Origin: Candidatus Odyssella thessalonicensis L13
GTDB taxonomy: Bacteria > Pseudomonadota > Alphaproteobacteria > Paracaedibacterales > Paracaedibacteraceae
Reading direction: 5' to 3'
Assembly (NCBI RefSeq): GCF_000190415.1
Contig: NZ_AEWF01000001.1
Coordinates: forward strand, 496,001 to 560,000
DNA: 64,000 nt
Under the pieces are notes generated by a model that saw nothing but the letters and a program-made list of their open reading frames with translations, was not told the origin of the DNA and did no database searches. Positions 1 through 7,970 of this stretch are shown here, in pieces; the first letter of the stretch is position 1; each line of letters begins with the position of its first letter. The position numbers and the translations under genes were made by a program.

Positions 1-1
1 C

Positions 2-328
2 CGTGAAGGCATCCGAATTTCCTTAGATGACTTTGGCACCGGTTATAATTCCTTAAAGACCTTAGTCGAGTTAGAAGTTGATGAGATCAAGATTGACAAA
101 AGCCTTATTCAATCTGATCACCCTAATTCTACCCTCATTCTGGCAACCTTAGCCAATCTTGCCAAAGAGATTAATATTGATATTGTGTGCGAAGGTATTG
201 AAAACAATACTCACCTAAATAGAGCCATTAAAATTAATGCCCAGGTAGGACAAGGATATCTATTTGGTAAACCTGAACCAATTAACCACCCTCTTCCCGC
301 CTCGGCTGCAGCCAAACAATTTGCCTAG
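2..328 (+). CDS. EAL-domain protein, C-terminal part (cut by window edge)
   Basis: The reading frame is open from the left edge and ends at TAG 326-328, giving 108 residues. It contains DDFGTGYNSL near the start, then KIDKSLI, and later VCEGIEN and GQGYLFGKP. These are the hallmark motifs of the second half of an EAL domain, the cyclic-di-GMP phosphodiesterase fold: DDFGTG carries catalytic aspartates, KxD a catalytic lysine, and the E of the EGIE motif a metal ligand. All visible catalytic motifs are intact, so an active c-di-GMP hydrolase is plausible. The N-terminal part, which would show sensor or GGDEF domains, lies outside the window. A strong hairpin follows within a few bases of the stop. 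Confidence 0.85.
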   Translation, partial: REGIRISLDDFGTGYNSLKTLVELEVDEIKIDKSLIQSDHPNSTLILATLANLAKEINIDIVCEGIENNTHLNRAIKINAQVGQGYLFGKPEPINHPLPASAAAKQFA

Positions 329-329
329 C

Positions 330-366
330 TTCCGTTTTCAAGAGGGGTAAGCCTCTGAAAACGGAA
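330..366 (+). terminator. Strong hairpin behind the EAL gene
   Basis: TTCCGTTTTCA (330-340) pairs perfectly with TGAAAACGGAA (356-366), and the inner GAGG (342-345) pairs with CCTC (352-355). No real T-run follows on the + strand, so it may act as a processing hairpin or a factor-assisted stop rather than a classical intrinsic terminator. It lies between the 3' ends of two convergent genes and could serve both strands. Confidence 0.5.
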
Positions 367-526
367 AGAGGGAAACTTTAAAATACATAAAACCACCTCT
401 ATTAAGAAACCTCAGCTTCTAAAAATTAGATGCTTTAACAATTTTCTCAGGTGCCCGCACCGCCTCCTCCTAAATTGCCAGTCCATAAATCAACTTCTGA
501 TTATTGTTACTATTTGTATTAAGGTC

Positions 527-1345
527 TCAAAAAGGTCTAAAATTAATTTGAGGCTCATTTGAGCTGGGCCTAAATTCTATTCCCAGGGGCATCTTATAAG
601 AGACTCTCGACTTTTTCTTTTTACTTTCTAATTGCCTAAAATAATTAGAAACTTTTAATTCCTTTACCTCCGTTAAAGTAAGATCGTAGATCTTTTCTAG
701 TGTCTCAATCATTCTTATATGCCTTCTTAGTTTAACAGTTTGCTGGAATCTAAATTTGAAACGTTCTAAATTAGGGATCTTCCATTCTTCTAGCTTTTTA
801 ATTCCCTCATTAATCTGGAAGAAGGAAGCTTCATCTAATTGAGGCCCTTGGAATTTCTCCAATTGTTTAACGGAGGTAACCTTATAACGTCCTCCATCAA
901 AAATAGAGAAGACCGGAGAAAAATGATATGAGCTGAAACAAGTCGAATCTTCAAATAGCGGTAAAGACAAGCTGAAAGAAACAGATACCTTAGATGCCAA
1001 GTGAAAAGAACCCATAAATGCTTTATCCTCTAATAAATTAAAGGGTAATACCTTATTGTCCTTAGCTAATCTTTCCTTAAAGGTGCAAGACAAAAGCTCA
1101 AGCTTTTCCTGAGAAATTTTTCTAAGCCCTTGACACATAAGGCTAAGATTAGCCAAATCTGTAACATTCTGCCCTAGAAAACTTACGATATTTTCTAAAA
1201 GCTCATTAGGTAAATCTTCAAGGCTACAGGAGGGCTCACCCCTTATATTTCCTTCTCTCTCAAAAAACTCTTGAGCTTCCATAGCGCCCAATAAGGTGGG
1301 CAGACATAAGGTAACAAAGTTAAAGATGCTAAAACCATACTTCAT
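527..1345 (-). CDS. Secreted F-box-like protein, candidate host-directed effector
   Basis: 272 residues. The ATG has GAGAGG eight bases upstream. The N-terminus (about residues 1-21) is hydrophobic and ends LLGA, a plausible Sec signal peptide, and the mature part begins with Met-Glu. Residues about 40-80 match the F-box pattern: LEDLPNELLENIVSFL, then DLANLSLMCQGLRKIS. F-box domains bind Skp1 in eukaryotic SCF ubiquitin ligases, and bacteria that carry them are usually intracellular and deliver them into host cells. The remaining ~190 residues match no fold I recognise; they are rich in charged and aromatic residues. The gene is AT-rich compared with the nuo genes, which suggests accessory status. 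Host delivery is inference; a Sec signal only shows export to the periplasm or beyond. Confidence 0.65.
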   Translation of the reverse strand: MKYGFSIFNFVTLCLPTLLGAMEAQEFFEREGNIRGEPSCSLEDLPNELLENIVSFLGQNVTDLANLSLMCQGLRKISQEKLELLSCTFKERLAKDNKVLPFNLLEDKAFMGSFHLASKVSVSFSLSLPLFEDSTCFSSYHFSPVFSIFDGGRYKVTSVKQLEKFQGPQLDEASFFQINEGIKKLEEWKIPNLERFKFRFQQTVKLRRHIRMIETLEKIYDLTLTEVKELKVSNYFRQLESKKKKSRVSYKMPLGIEFRPSSNEPQINFRPF

Positions 1346-1998
1346 AAAATCAACCTCTCTATTAAATTACATTTCTGTATTATTTCTAATTCATATACAT
1401 ATATGTATCTTTTTAAAGATCTCCAACAGGAAATATTCTTTATTTGCTTACAATTTCTGCCTTATTATCGCTTCTATATAGCTTATCAATAGTTAGAATT
1501 TGCAGTGATTGGTGATTGCCTTTTACAGCTCAGATTGTAAACATTATTATTCCATAGAGTTTTTAAGCTCATCTCCTTAGCCCCCGAAATTTACCAGTAA
1601 ACTTTTATTACCATTTTGCAGGACCTTAAGCTGTTAAAGAATAGTATGAGTAAAACAGAAATAAAAGATGCTTGCTTTTATATTGTTTAGCTCGTATGGT
1701 AAAATTACAAAGTGGCGCGGATCCTTTTAATGGTGCGCCTTAATGCGCCAACAACCAACTTTATTGGTTAATTAACTCATCAGCGCTTCCGCTAAGGTAA
1801 TCTTAGCCCCTTATAGCCCTTCTCCTTAAGCCTTTCTCTAGGGAATCAAACGATAAAACGCCCACAGGAAAAATCATCATAAATTCTCTTATCTAACCTT
1901 TATTGACAACCATATTATGGTTCTGGCAGTATTTAATATGTTAATCCTTTGTTAATATATTATTCTGTTTTTTATGTAAGTCTGTATAGGAGGAACAA
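1346..1998. other. Long intergenic region between divergent genes
   Basis: 653 bases, AT-rich, with no credible ORF. It must contain the promoters of the leftward F-box gene and the rightward M23 peptidase gene. A TTGACA (1903-1908) lies about 90 bases upstream of the peptidase start, but no well-spaced -10 box could be assigned. Short GC-rich copies of GCGCC occur around 1713-1750. Nothing else is recognised. Confidence 0.4.
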
Positions 1999-3339
1999 TT
2001 GGCTGGCCTAAATAAAACTAATATTATTGCTATCTCAACAATCTTTCTGGCCTCCTCCATTGCTTTTCATAGTTACCTTTCAGACTCCAGCGATCCTAGC
2101 AAGGTGCTGCCGTCAGAAGCAAATACCCAACCTATCTCCAATAATTCTTCTGGTAGCGTCATCATTAACGCTTCACCCATAGCTTTAACCGAGCCAGTAT
2201 CGCGAGAACGCAAAACGACCTTTTCTCTCGGTAAGAACGAAAACCTGATGACGGTGTTAACAAACTTAGGATTTGACAGAAAACATGCAGCCCATGCGGT
2301 TTCTGAACTAAGAAAGGTTTACAATCCAAAAGCTTTAAAGCAAGGACAAGAGCTTTCTATAGAATATAACGCTGCCGAGGGAACAGAGTCAGCCAAGTTG
2401 AAGACACTCAACTTTAAAACTTCAGCTGGCAATTCTATCGAATTAAAATATGATAATGATCAATTTACAGCGCAAAAATTCGAGGTCAAGCTTTTAAAAA
2501 GGCTCTGCAAAGTTGAAGGCCACATTAATTCAAGCTTTTATTCTGCGGCTCTTAAGCGGGGTGTTCCTGCGAGTATCGTAAAAGACGCAATCTCTGCCTT
2601 AAGCTATGATATTAACTGGCAGCATGATCCGCAGTCCGGCGATGAATTCAAAATATTATTTGAGGTCTTTGAAGATGAAGCTGGGAATATTATCAAGACA
2701 GGCGACCTGAAATTTGCTGCTTTTGCCCCCCAAGGGAACTGGAGAAAAATCTACGCCTTTAAAACCGCCAGTGGCGCAGGTTTTTATAATGATAAAGGCG
2801 AAAGCGTCATCAAAGGTTTGCTCGCCACACCGCTAGATCCTACAAAAATGCGGATTACGTCTCGTTTTGGTCGGCGTACCCATCCTATTCTTGGCTTTTC
2901 GAAAATGCACAAAGGCATTGATTTTGGCGCCCCGATTGGCACCCCCGTTGCTTCAGCTGGCGAAGGCGTAGTAATAAAGGCCGGCTGGAATGGAGCCTAT
3001 GGGAATTATGTCTTAATTAAGCACAACAATCAGTACTCGACAGCTTACGCTCATCTCAGCAGAATCAACGTTAAAGTCGGCCAAAGAGTGCGTCAGCGTC
3101 AAAATATTGGCTCCGTTGGCACCACTGGTCGCTCTACTGGCCCCCATCTGCACTATGAAGTCATCTGTAATGGCCAACAGGTAAATCCTTTATCGGTCAA
3201 GCAGTTACCGGCGATCCGCTTAAATCCTAAAGAATTGGCCCAGTTCCAGCAAGTTAAGAGCCAGTGTGATACCGATATGCAGACCGCCGCCCCAGCAGCT
3301 CAGCTGGCCTCTTTAAAGATGCCAGTAAGTATAGGTTAG
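1999..3339 (+). CDS. M23-family murein endopeptidase, membrane-anchored or periplasmic
   Basis: 446 residues. The TTG start is supported by AGGAGG at 1988-1993, five bases upstream. A hydrophobic segment at residues ~8-25 is a signal peptide or anchor. Residues ~75-115 look like a LysM/opacity-associated-protein-type domain (LGKNENLMTVLTNLGF), a common partner of these enzymes. The C-terminal third is a complete LytM/M23 domain: HPILGFSKMHKGIDFG with zinc ligands H304 and D308, and PHLHYEV with H383 and H385. M23 enzymes of the MepM/NlpD kind cleave peptide cross-links in peptidoglycan during growth, or activate amidases at division. All zinc ligands are present, so it is probably an active hydrolase rather than an NlpD-type regulator. 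It is monocistronic. Confidence 0.9.
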   Translation: MAGLNKTNIIAISTIFLASSIAFHSYLSDSSDPSKVLPSEANTQPISNNSSGSVIINASPIALTEPVSRERKTTFSLGKNENLMTVLTNLGFDRKHAAHAVSELRKVYNPKALKQGQELSIEYNAAEGTESAKLKTLNFKTSAGNSIELKYDNDQFTAQKFEVKLLKRLCKVEGHINSSFYSAALKRGVPASIVKDAISALSYDINWQHDPQSGDEFKILFEVFEDEAGNIIKTGDLKFAAFAPQGNWRKIYAFKTASGAGFYNDKGESVIKGLLATPLDPTKMRITSRFGRRTHPILGFSKMHKGIDFGAPIGTPVASAGEGVVIKAGWNGAYGNYVLIKHNNQYSTAYAHLSRINVKVGQRVRQRQNIGSVGTTGRSTGPHLHYEVICNGQQVNPLSVKQLPAIRLNPKELAQFQQVKSQCDTDMQTAAPAAQLASLKMPVSIG

Positions 3340-4130
3340 GTAGTCGATTCTGAAGAAAAGTTCCTCGAGAAAAGTCCTTTACTGCGCTCAGTGTACTTTT
3401 CTCCAATTTATGTTGAGTTTGTAAGGCTTGAAGCGGTTCTGCGCCTTCCCAACAAACAGAAAAAGATTTTTGAAGGCAGCTTTTTTGCAAGTTCACCTTA
3501 TTTAATACTAAAACCTTGCAAAGTTATAGGGGGACTAAATTCTATATAGTCTATTTATTTCAATGAATTAATTAATACTTCAGAGAGAAGTAGGTAGATT
3601 AAAAGAGTCCTATTGCGCTTAACTTTATTAGCTTTAAACAGCAGTATCTTCAAAAAACTGATAGGATAGGCACTCCCTCACCTCTTCTTCTTAGAGCGTA
3701 AAAGTAGTGAGATTAAGCTCTGCCTTTACGTAAGCAGGGCTTTTTCTTATTGCTACCTCTTAAGTCGACGTCAACCGGGTCCTTTCCTAACTGATCTTAA
3801 TCTATAGTCACAATTTCTATTAAAAGCGAAGATGAGGAAGATGAGAGATTAATTCTTTCTTTTCAGAGAAGAAGAAAAGCACGCTGAGCCCATTAAGTGA
3901 CCTTTCTTCCAGGTATACAAACAAGTAACAATTATTTCTTTAGGGATGCCTTTTTATAGATCCATTTGAATTGGTCAATTTAAAGCATCACTGTTTTATG
4001 GCTTAGTTACTCCCCTAAGCAAGGATAGATTGATTTGAGAAGTTGGTTACGTTCATAAACACCCTGATATAATATATCAAGAAATCCATTTTTAATATAA
4101 GCCACAATAGCGATTTACTCTTGAAGAAAC
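3340..4130. other. Long intergenic region with one terminator
   Basis: 791 bases without a convincing ORF. The only clear element is the intrinsic terminator at 3716-3746. It lies ~380 bases behind the M23 stop, so either the peptidase mRNA has a long 3' tail or a small RNA is encoded in about 3500-3746. No known RNA family was recognised. Confidence 0.4.
3716..3748 (+). terminator. Rho-independent terminator
   Basis: AGCTCTGC (3716-3723) pairs with GCAGGGCT (3734-3741) with one G-U pair over a ten-base loop, followed directly by TTTTTCTT. This is a textbook intrinsic terminator on the + strand. It is well detached from the nearest upstream gene and could end an unannotated small RNA. Confidence 0.75.
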
Positions 4131-4595
4131 TCAAGGTTTGCGCGTTGTGCTGTCATTGTTTGCTCTGGCGAGTCCTTGCGTTGCAGCCTTCATAAACCAC
4201 TCAAAAGCTAAGGTCTCATTCTTCTCAACTCCTTTGCCTTCTAAGTAACATTCCCCTATAGCATACTGGGCTTCTGGATAACCCGCTTCTGCCTGAACCA
4301 TAAGTTCATCAAAACTAAACCCCAAATAACTATGATCAGTGTTCTCAGCGCCCTTTTCACAACTACTTTTCTCTTCGGGGGATGCGGCCTGCTCCATTAA
4401 GCCTTCACAAGAATTAGCTTCTTCTCTACGGATATCAATATTGTTATGTAATAGGATGTCAGGGGCGTGAAGTTGCGTAGTTCTTGTTCGCAAGCCCTCG
4501 CTGCTTAGGGGGATGTCGTTTACTGAGACTTTGTCTACGACACAAGCCAGAACTATGCTACTTGCTAGCAACAATTTTATAAGTATCTCCTGCAT
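4131..4595 (-). CDS. Small secreted Sel1-repeat protein with HAxDILLH motif
   Basis: 154 residues from ATG 4593-4595, which has AAGG six bases upstream. A TTG 18 bases further out is in frame but has no ribosome site and would spoil the signal peptide. Residues 1-17 (MQEILIKLLLASSIVLA) form a signal peptide. A motif HAPDILLH follows, shared with the secreted protein at 46187-46621. The C-terminal ~50 residues hold one Sel1-like repeat (AEAGYPEAQYAIGECYLEGK, then A.EWF.KAATQG). Sel1 repeats form helical pairs that bind proteins, and the family is common in bacteria living in amoebae. The protein stops right after the first repeat; most Sel1 proteins have several, so it may be shortened. Function unknown. 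Confidence 0.65.
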   Translation of the reverse strand: MQEILIKLLLASSIVLACVVDKVSVNDIPLSSEGLRTRTTQLHAPDILLHNNIDIRREEANSCEGLMEQAASPEEKSSCEKGAENTDHSYLGFSFDELMVQAEAGYPEAQYAIGECYLEGKGVEKNETLAFEWFMKAATQGLARANNDSTTRKP

Positions 4596-5172
4596 TGAAC
4601 ACCTTATTGGCAAATAAACACTAATATTTTAATTAAAATCAATATATCTACCACAATTTACTGCACAATAAAATCTAGAAGTTATCTCATCTGCTATTTT
4701 TGCGAAGCACATCTACAGGGAGCCTATTAAGGATAATTAGAAAGGTTAAGGCTTATAAACGGGTTAGTCTTAGGCAGTAAGGGATCCAATTCTAAGAAAA
4801 TAGCTCCCGCTCTCTTCTTTCCTCTATATTAGAAGCTATTTGAAAAGGAGGTATGTAAATTTACTCTAGAAAAAATGTGTGGCAGCTGTATTTTGTTGAA
4901 TAAAATTGCTCCCACAAGAGAATGATAAGGATAACAGAGAAAATTGGAAGCATAGCAAGAATGGAAAATTAATTCTCCCTTCATGCACAAGAAGAAAAGT
5001 GTAACGTTTCTTTTGACACTTCACAGATAACACTTGAATTGGAATACTCAAGAATTCATAGATACACGCTTAACTCAAAGCGTACGGAAAAGTTCAGTTC
5101 TTTAACTCTTTAAACATTTAGGCCCGTTAGTCGGGGATCGACTACTGGCCAACTAAAGATCTTTGAGAGTCT
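4596..5172. other. Intergenic region
   Basis: 577 AT-rich bases. A leftward 61-codon frame at 4866-5051 exists but has no ribosome site and no recognisable features. An inverted repeat CTAAAGA...TCTTTAG at about 5153-5176 overlaps the 3' end of the next small gene and could aid 3'-end formation, but it lacks a T-run. Confidence 0.35.
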
Positions 5173-5373
5173 TTAGCTATTTTCAGGCTTAGGGTCTTTG
5201 GTTTGCAAGGTGCGAGAGCCATCTTTTTTTACCGTTGCTTTAGTTACCTCTTGCACTTGCTGCTCCTTTACTTTTAAAGAAAGCTGAACAGCACCGGATA
5301 AATCGCTCTCCCTACGATGCGCATCTAAGATATTGGCTGACGTAAAGAGGTGCAGATTGAATGGATATTGCAT
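5173..5373 (-). CDS. Small hypothetical protein with good ribosome site
   Basis: 66 residues, hydrophilic, no signal peptide or membrane segment. I do not recognise the family. It is kept because a clear GGAGG lies eight bases upstream of the ATG and a plausible promoter (TTGAAC / TATCTA, 16-base gap) lies just before that. The sequence is rich in Lys, Gln and Val in the middle (VKEQQVQEVTKATVKK), which could form a short amphipathic helix or strand. It is divergently spaced from nothing else and ends ~100 bases after the RNase D-like gene in the same direction. Coding status is likely but not certain. Confidence 0.5.
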   Translation of the reverse strand: MQYPFNLHLFTSANILDAHRRESDLSGAVQLSLKVKEQQVQEVTKATVKKDGSRTLQTKDPKPENS

Positions 5374-5412
5374 ACTTGAATCCTCCGTGTAAAGACTGTG
5401 CTCTACCCTTTA

Positions 5413-5440
5413 TAGATAGGAGTTTTTTTATGGAGTTCAA
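5413..5440 (-). promoter_or_regulatory. Predicted promoter of the small gene at 5173-5373
   Basis: On the - strand, TTGAAC (5435-5440) and TATCTA (5413-5418) are separated by 16 bases. The start codon lies about 40 bases downstream with GGAGG in front of it. The match to sigma-70 consensus is moderate. Confidence 0.4.
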
Positions 5441-5470
5441 GACTTGACGGTAAAGATTCTGTTAATAATT

Positions 5471-6085
5471 TTAATGAGAAAAGATATCAAAATCTTCGCC
5501 GGCCAACAGATCCAAGTAAGCACGCGTTAAAATGAAATGAAAACATTCTTGTGCCAATTCCAGACGCCCCTCTTTTTCAAGGCGTACATCCAAGATCTTT
5601 TTCAGCTGATGCAAATAAAGAACATCAGTCGCCGCATACTTTTTCTGGTCCTCAGATAAGTCATCCGCCCCCCAATAGGAGCTTTGCTCTTGCTTAGAGA
5701 TCTCGACGCCTAACAATTCTTTACACAGTTCCTTGAGACCATGGCGATCAGTATAAGTGCGCACAAGTTTGGAGGCAATCTTAGTACAGTAAATATTGCT
5801 TAGGGAAATCCCAAAAGTATGCATCAGCACAGCAACATCAAAGCGAGCATAGTGGAAAATCTTCTCAACCGTATCGTCGCTCAATAAAGCAATAAGATTC
5901 TCGGGATAAACCTCACCCGTAGGGTCCATTTGCACTAGGTGACAATTGCCATCCCCCGAAGACAACTGGACCAAACATAAACGGTCGCGACTGGGCTTCA
6001 GGCCCATGGTTTCTGTATCAATCGCGACAGATTGGCCCAAATCAAGATCAGCTGGCAGATCATTCTTGTAGAAGAAAATTTTCAT
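5471..6085 (-). CDS. RNase D-like 3'-5' exonuclease (short form)
   Basis: 204 residues from ATG 6083-6085, with AAGGAG nine bases upstream. DEDDy exonuclease motifs are present: Exo I IDTETMGL (D23, E25), Exo II around FHYARFDVAVL, Exo III with Y..TDVLYLH. Only the catalytic domain is present; the HRDC domains of full-length RNase D are absent, as in the short alphaproteobacterial versions. The enzyme should trim RNA 3' ends, typically of tRNA precursors. It lies 36 bases downstream of a tRNA-Leu gene on the same strand and may be co-transcribed with it. An in-frame extension up to 6202 exists but is the translation of that tRNA gene and should not be annotated. Confidence 0.88.
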   Translation of the reverse strand: MKIFFYKNDLPADLDLGQSVAIDTETMGLKPSRDRLCLVQLSSGDGNCHLVQMDPTGEVYPENLIALLSDDTVEKIFHYARFDVAVLMHTFGISLSNIYCTKIASKLVRTYTDRHGLKELCKELLGVEISKQEQSSYWGADDLSEDQKKYAATDVLYLHQLKKILDVRLEKEGRLELAQECFHFILTRAYLDLLAGEDFDIFSH

Positions 6086-6121
6086 GAATGTCTGCTCCTT
6101 AAACCTGATTAATGTGTTAGA

Positions 6122-6208
6122 TGGTGCCCAAAAGAAGACTCGAACTTCCACGGGGAAACCCCCGCCAGCACCTGAAGCTGGTGCGTCTACCAATTCCGCC
6201 ATTTGGGC
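6122..6208 (-). tRNA. tRNA-Leu (CAG)
   Basis: 87 bases including an encoded CCA (6122-6124 on the + strand as TGG). The acceptor GCCCAAA pairs with TTTGGGC. The anticodon arm CCAGC-TTCAGGT-GCTGG presents CAG, reading CUG leucine codons. It has a long variable arm as expected for a class II tRNA, and a T-arm GTTCGAGTC. The D-arm and loop GGTAGACGC are normal. An upstream consensus -35 supports expression. Confidence 0.97.
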
Positions 6209-6216
6209 ATAGTTCT

Positions 6217-6246
6217 TATGTAAAAGATCCGTCCCTAAACTGTCAA
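6217..6246 (-). promoter_or_regulatory. Predicted promoter for tRNA-Leu and RNase D-like gene
   Basis: On the - strand a perfect TTGACA (6241-6246) is followed after 18 bases by TACATA (6217-6222), eight bases before the mature tRNA 5' end. The -35 is consensus, the -10 poor. No other promoter is evident before the exonuclease gene, so both may share this one. Confidence 0.45.
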
Positions 6247-6372
6247 GGTCTTTATATCAACCCGATGTTACTAAAATTTTAGTTATAGGCTTAAAAAATT
6301 GACCACAATAGTTAATACAGCGTAATAACAAAGGCTTCGAATAAAAGAAAAAATTTTAAATACCCTAGTGCA

Positions 6373-6388
6373 ATGGTTTTAAAACCAT
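6373..6388. promoter_or_regulatory. Perfect palindrome upstream of nuoA
   Basis: ATGGTTTTAAAACCAT is a perfect 16-base palindrome 42 bases before the chosen nuoA ATG and just before the alternative GTG at 6395. Its position suggests an operator or a 5'-leader hairpin for the nuo operon. No T-run follows, so it is not a terminator for anything upstream. Confidence 0.4.
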
Positions 6389-6430
6389 GATACTGTGACA
6401 TTAAAGTCTATTGATGATGAGACGGGGGAA

Positions 6431-6796
6431 ATGGAAGGGTATCTCACTAATTACTTGCCAATCCTTGTATTTTTAGGATTAGCAGCAGGCTTATCGATAG
6501 CATTGGTTGTTATATCGTGGCTCCGCGGCGAAAATAAGCCTGATCCAGAAAAACTCTCCTCCTATGAATGTGGCTTTGAGCCCTTTGGCGAATCGCGGAG
6601 TAAGTTTGATGTCCGCTTTTATCTCGTCGCAATTTTATTTATAATTTTTGATCTTGAAATTGCCTTCCTATTTCCTTGGGCGATTACATTAAGCCACATT
6701 GGCTGGGTGGGATTTTGTTCAATGATGGCCTTTCTGGCAGTCTTAACAGTTGGATTTATCTATGAATGGCGCAAAGGAGCACTAGATTGGGAATGA
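6431..6796 (+). CDS. nuoA: NADH-quinone oxidoreductase subunit A
   Basis: 121 residues, an inner-membrane subunit of complex I. Three membrane helices are visible, together with the conserved loop [19 protein letters not shown] and [11 protein letters not shown], both diagnostic. The ATG at 6431 gives the usual length. An in-frame GTG at 6395 would add 12 residues and has no better ribosome site; GGGGG just before the ATG is close but usable. NuoA lies at the junction of the membrane arm and the peripheral arm near the quinone site. It is the first gene of the operon and overlaps nuoB by four bases (ATGA). Confidence 0.93.
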   Translation: MEGYLTNYLPILVFLGLAAGLSIALVVISWLRGENKPDPEKLSSYECGFEPFGESRSKFDVRFYLVAILFIIFDLEIAFLFPWAITLSHIGWVGFCSMMAFLAVLTVGFIYEWRKGALDWE

Positions 6797-7353
6797 AAAA
6801 TCACCAGCATACTAATTATGAGACTATTCGTAGTACGCTTCCTGCCGACATGCAGGACGAAAAGCTTCTCTTTCAGTCACTCAATGATGAGATCAATTCT
6901 AAAGGCTACATTTTAACTCAAATTGATAAAGTCGTTGGTTGGGCCCAAGCCGGGTCGCTGTGGCCTATGACCTTTGGTCTGGCCTGCTGTGCTGTTGAAA
7001 TGATGCATACGGCCGCCAGTCGCTATGACTTGGATAGATTTGGGATGCTTTTCCGCCCTTCTCCCCGACAATCGGATTTAATGATTGTCGCCGGCACCTT
7101 GACCAATAAAATGGCACCAGCGCTACGCAAGGTTTACGATCAAATGCCAGAACCGCGGTGGGTATTGTCCATGGGAAGTTGTGCGAATGGGGGCGGCTAT
7201 TACCATTACTCTTACTCTGTAACTCGCGGATGCGATCGCATTGTGCCTGTGGATGTCTATGTTCCCGGATGTCCTCCCACAGCTGAAGGCCTGCTTTATG
7301 GCTTGCTTTTATTACAGCAGAAAATTAGACGTCGCGGCAACATTGTGCTCTAG
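6793..7353 (+). CDS. nuoB: NADH-quinone oxidoreductase subunit B
   Basis: 186 residues from an ATG overlapping the nuoA stop; upstream in-frame codons belong to nuoA. This subunit carries cluster N2, the last iron-sulfur cluster before quinone. The ligands are visible in [11 protein letters not shown], in GSCANGGG and in VPGCPPT. The full domain from [14 protein letters not shown] to the end is highly conserved. The N-terminal ~35 residues are variable as usual. Confidence 0.96.
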   Translation: MKNHQHTNYETIRSTLPADMQDEKLLFQSLNDEINSKGYILTQIDKVVGWAQAGSLWPMTFGLACCAVEMMHTAASRYDLDRFGMLFRPSPRQSDLMIVAGTLTNKMAPALRKVYDQMPEPRWVLSMGSCANGGGYYHYSYSVTRGCDRIVPVDVYVPGCPPTAEGLLYGLLLLQQKIRRRGNIVL

Positions 7354-7361
7354 GTGAAAAT

Positions 7362-7970
7362 ATGGAAAAACTGGATCATTTAACTACCGTTGTCCAAGAG
7401 GCACTTGGACCTGACTTAATTAAAGCTCAGCAATATAAGGATGAATTAACGATTGAAACCTATGCAGGATCTATCGTTCGCGTTCTCACTATCTTAAGAG
7501 ATCACCCCAACTGCCTATTTAGAATTTTACTCGATGTGTGTGGCGTTGATTACCCGGATGATCATAAGCGATTTAGAGTTGTCTATCATCTGTTAAGCAT
7601 CGAACTTAATTTAAGGATTCGGGTTAAAGTTGCTTTAGTTGAAGGCATGGATATTCCCTCTGTGAGTGGTGTCTATAACTCAGCCAACTGGTATGAAAGA
7701 GAAACCTTCGATTTATATGGGATCATCTTCTCTGATCATCCTAACTTGCGGCGACTATTAACGGATTACGAATTTCAGGGTCACCCGCTGCGCAAAGATT
7801 TTCCGTTAACAGGATACGTTGAAGTTCGCTACAACGAAGAAAAACACAAGGTAATCTACGAGCCCGTCTCTCTAGCCCAAGATTACCGTAATTTTGATTA
7901 TTTAAGTCCTTGGGAAGGTATGCTTCACAAGAAAAACCCACTGCCTGGCGATGAGAAGGCGAGCTCATGA
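7362..7970 (+). CDS. nuoC: NADH-quinone oxidoreductase subunit C (30 kDa)
   Basis: 202 residues, separate from nuoD (in E. coli the two are fused). The 30-kDa signature is present: [38 protein letters not shown]. NuoC holds NuoD and NuoB together in the peripheral arm and binds no cofactor. It starts eight bases behind nuoB and overlaps nuoD by four bases. Confidence 0.96.
   Translation: MEKLDHLTTVVQEALGPDLIKAQQYKDELTIETYAGSIVRVLTILRDHPNCLFRILLDVCGVDYPDDHKRFRVVYHLLSIELNLRIRVKVALVEGMDIPSVSGVYNSANWYERETFDLYGIIFSDHPNLRRLLTDYEFQGHPLRKDFPLTGYVEVRYNEEKHKVIYEPVSLAQDYRNFDYLSPWEGMLHKKNPLPGDEKASS

Noticed and set aside
4866-5051. 61-codon leftward frame
   Set aside because: No ribosome site, odd composition (many Phe and Ser), no similarity noticed; likely chance in AT-rich DNA.
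6086-6202. In-frame upstream extension of the RNase D-like gene (beginning MAELVDAPASG)
   Set aside because: This is the well-known translation of a tRNA-Leu gene, which lies exactly here; the true start at 6085 has its own ribosome site.
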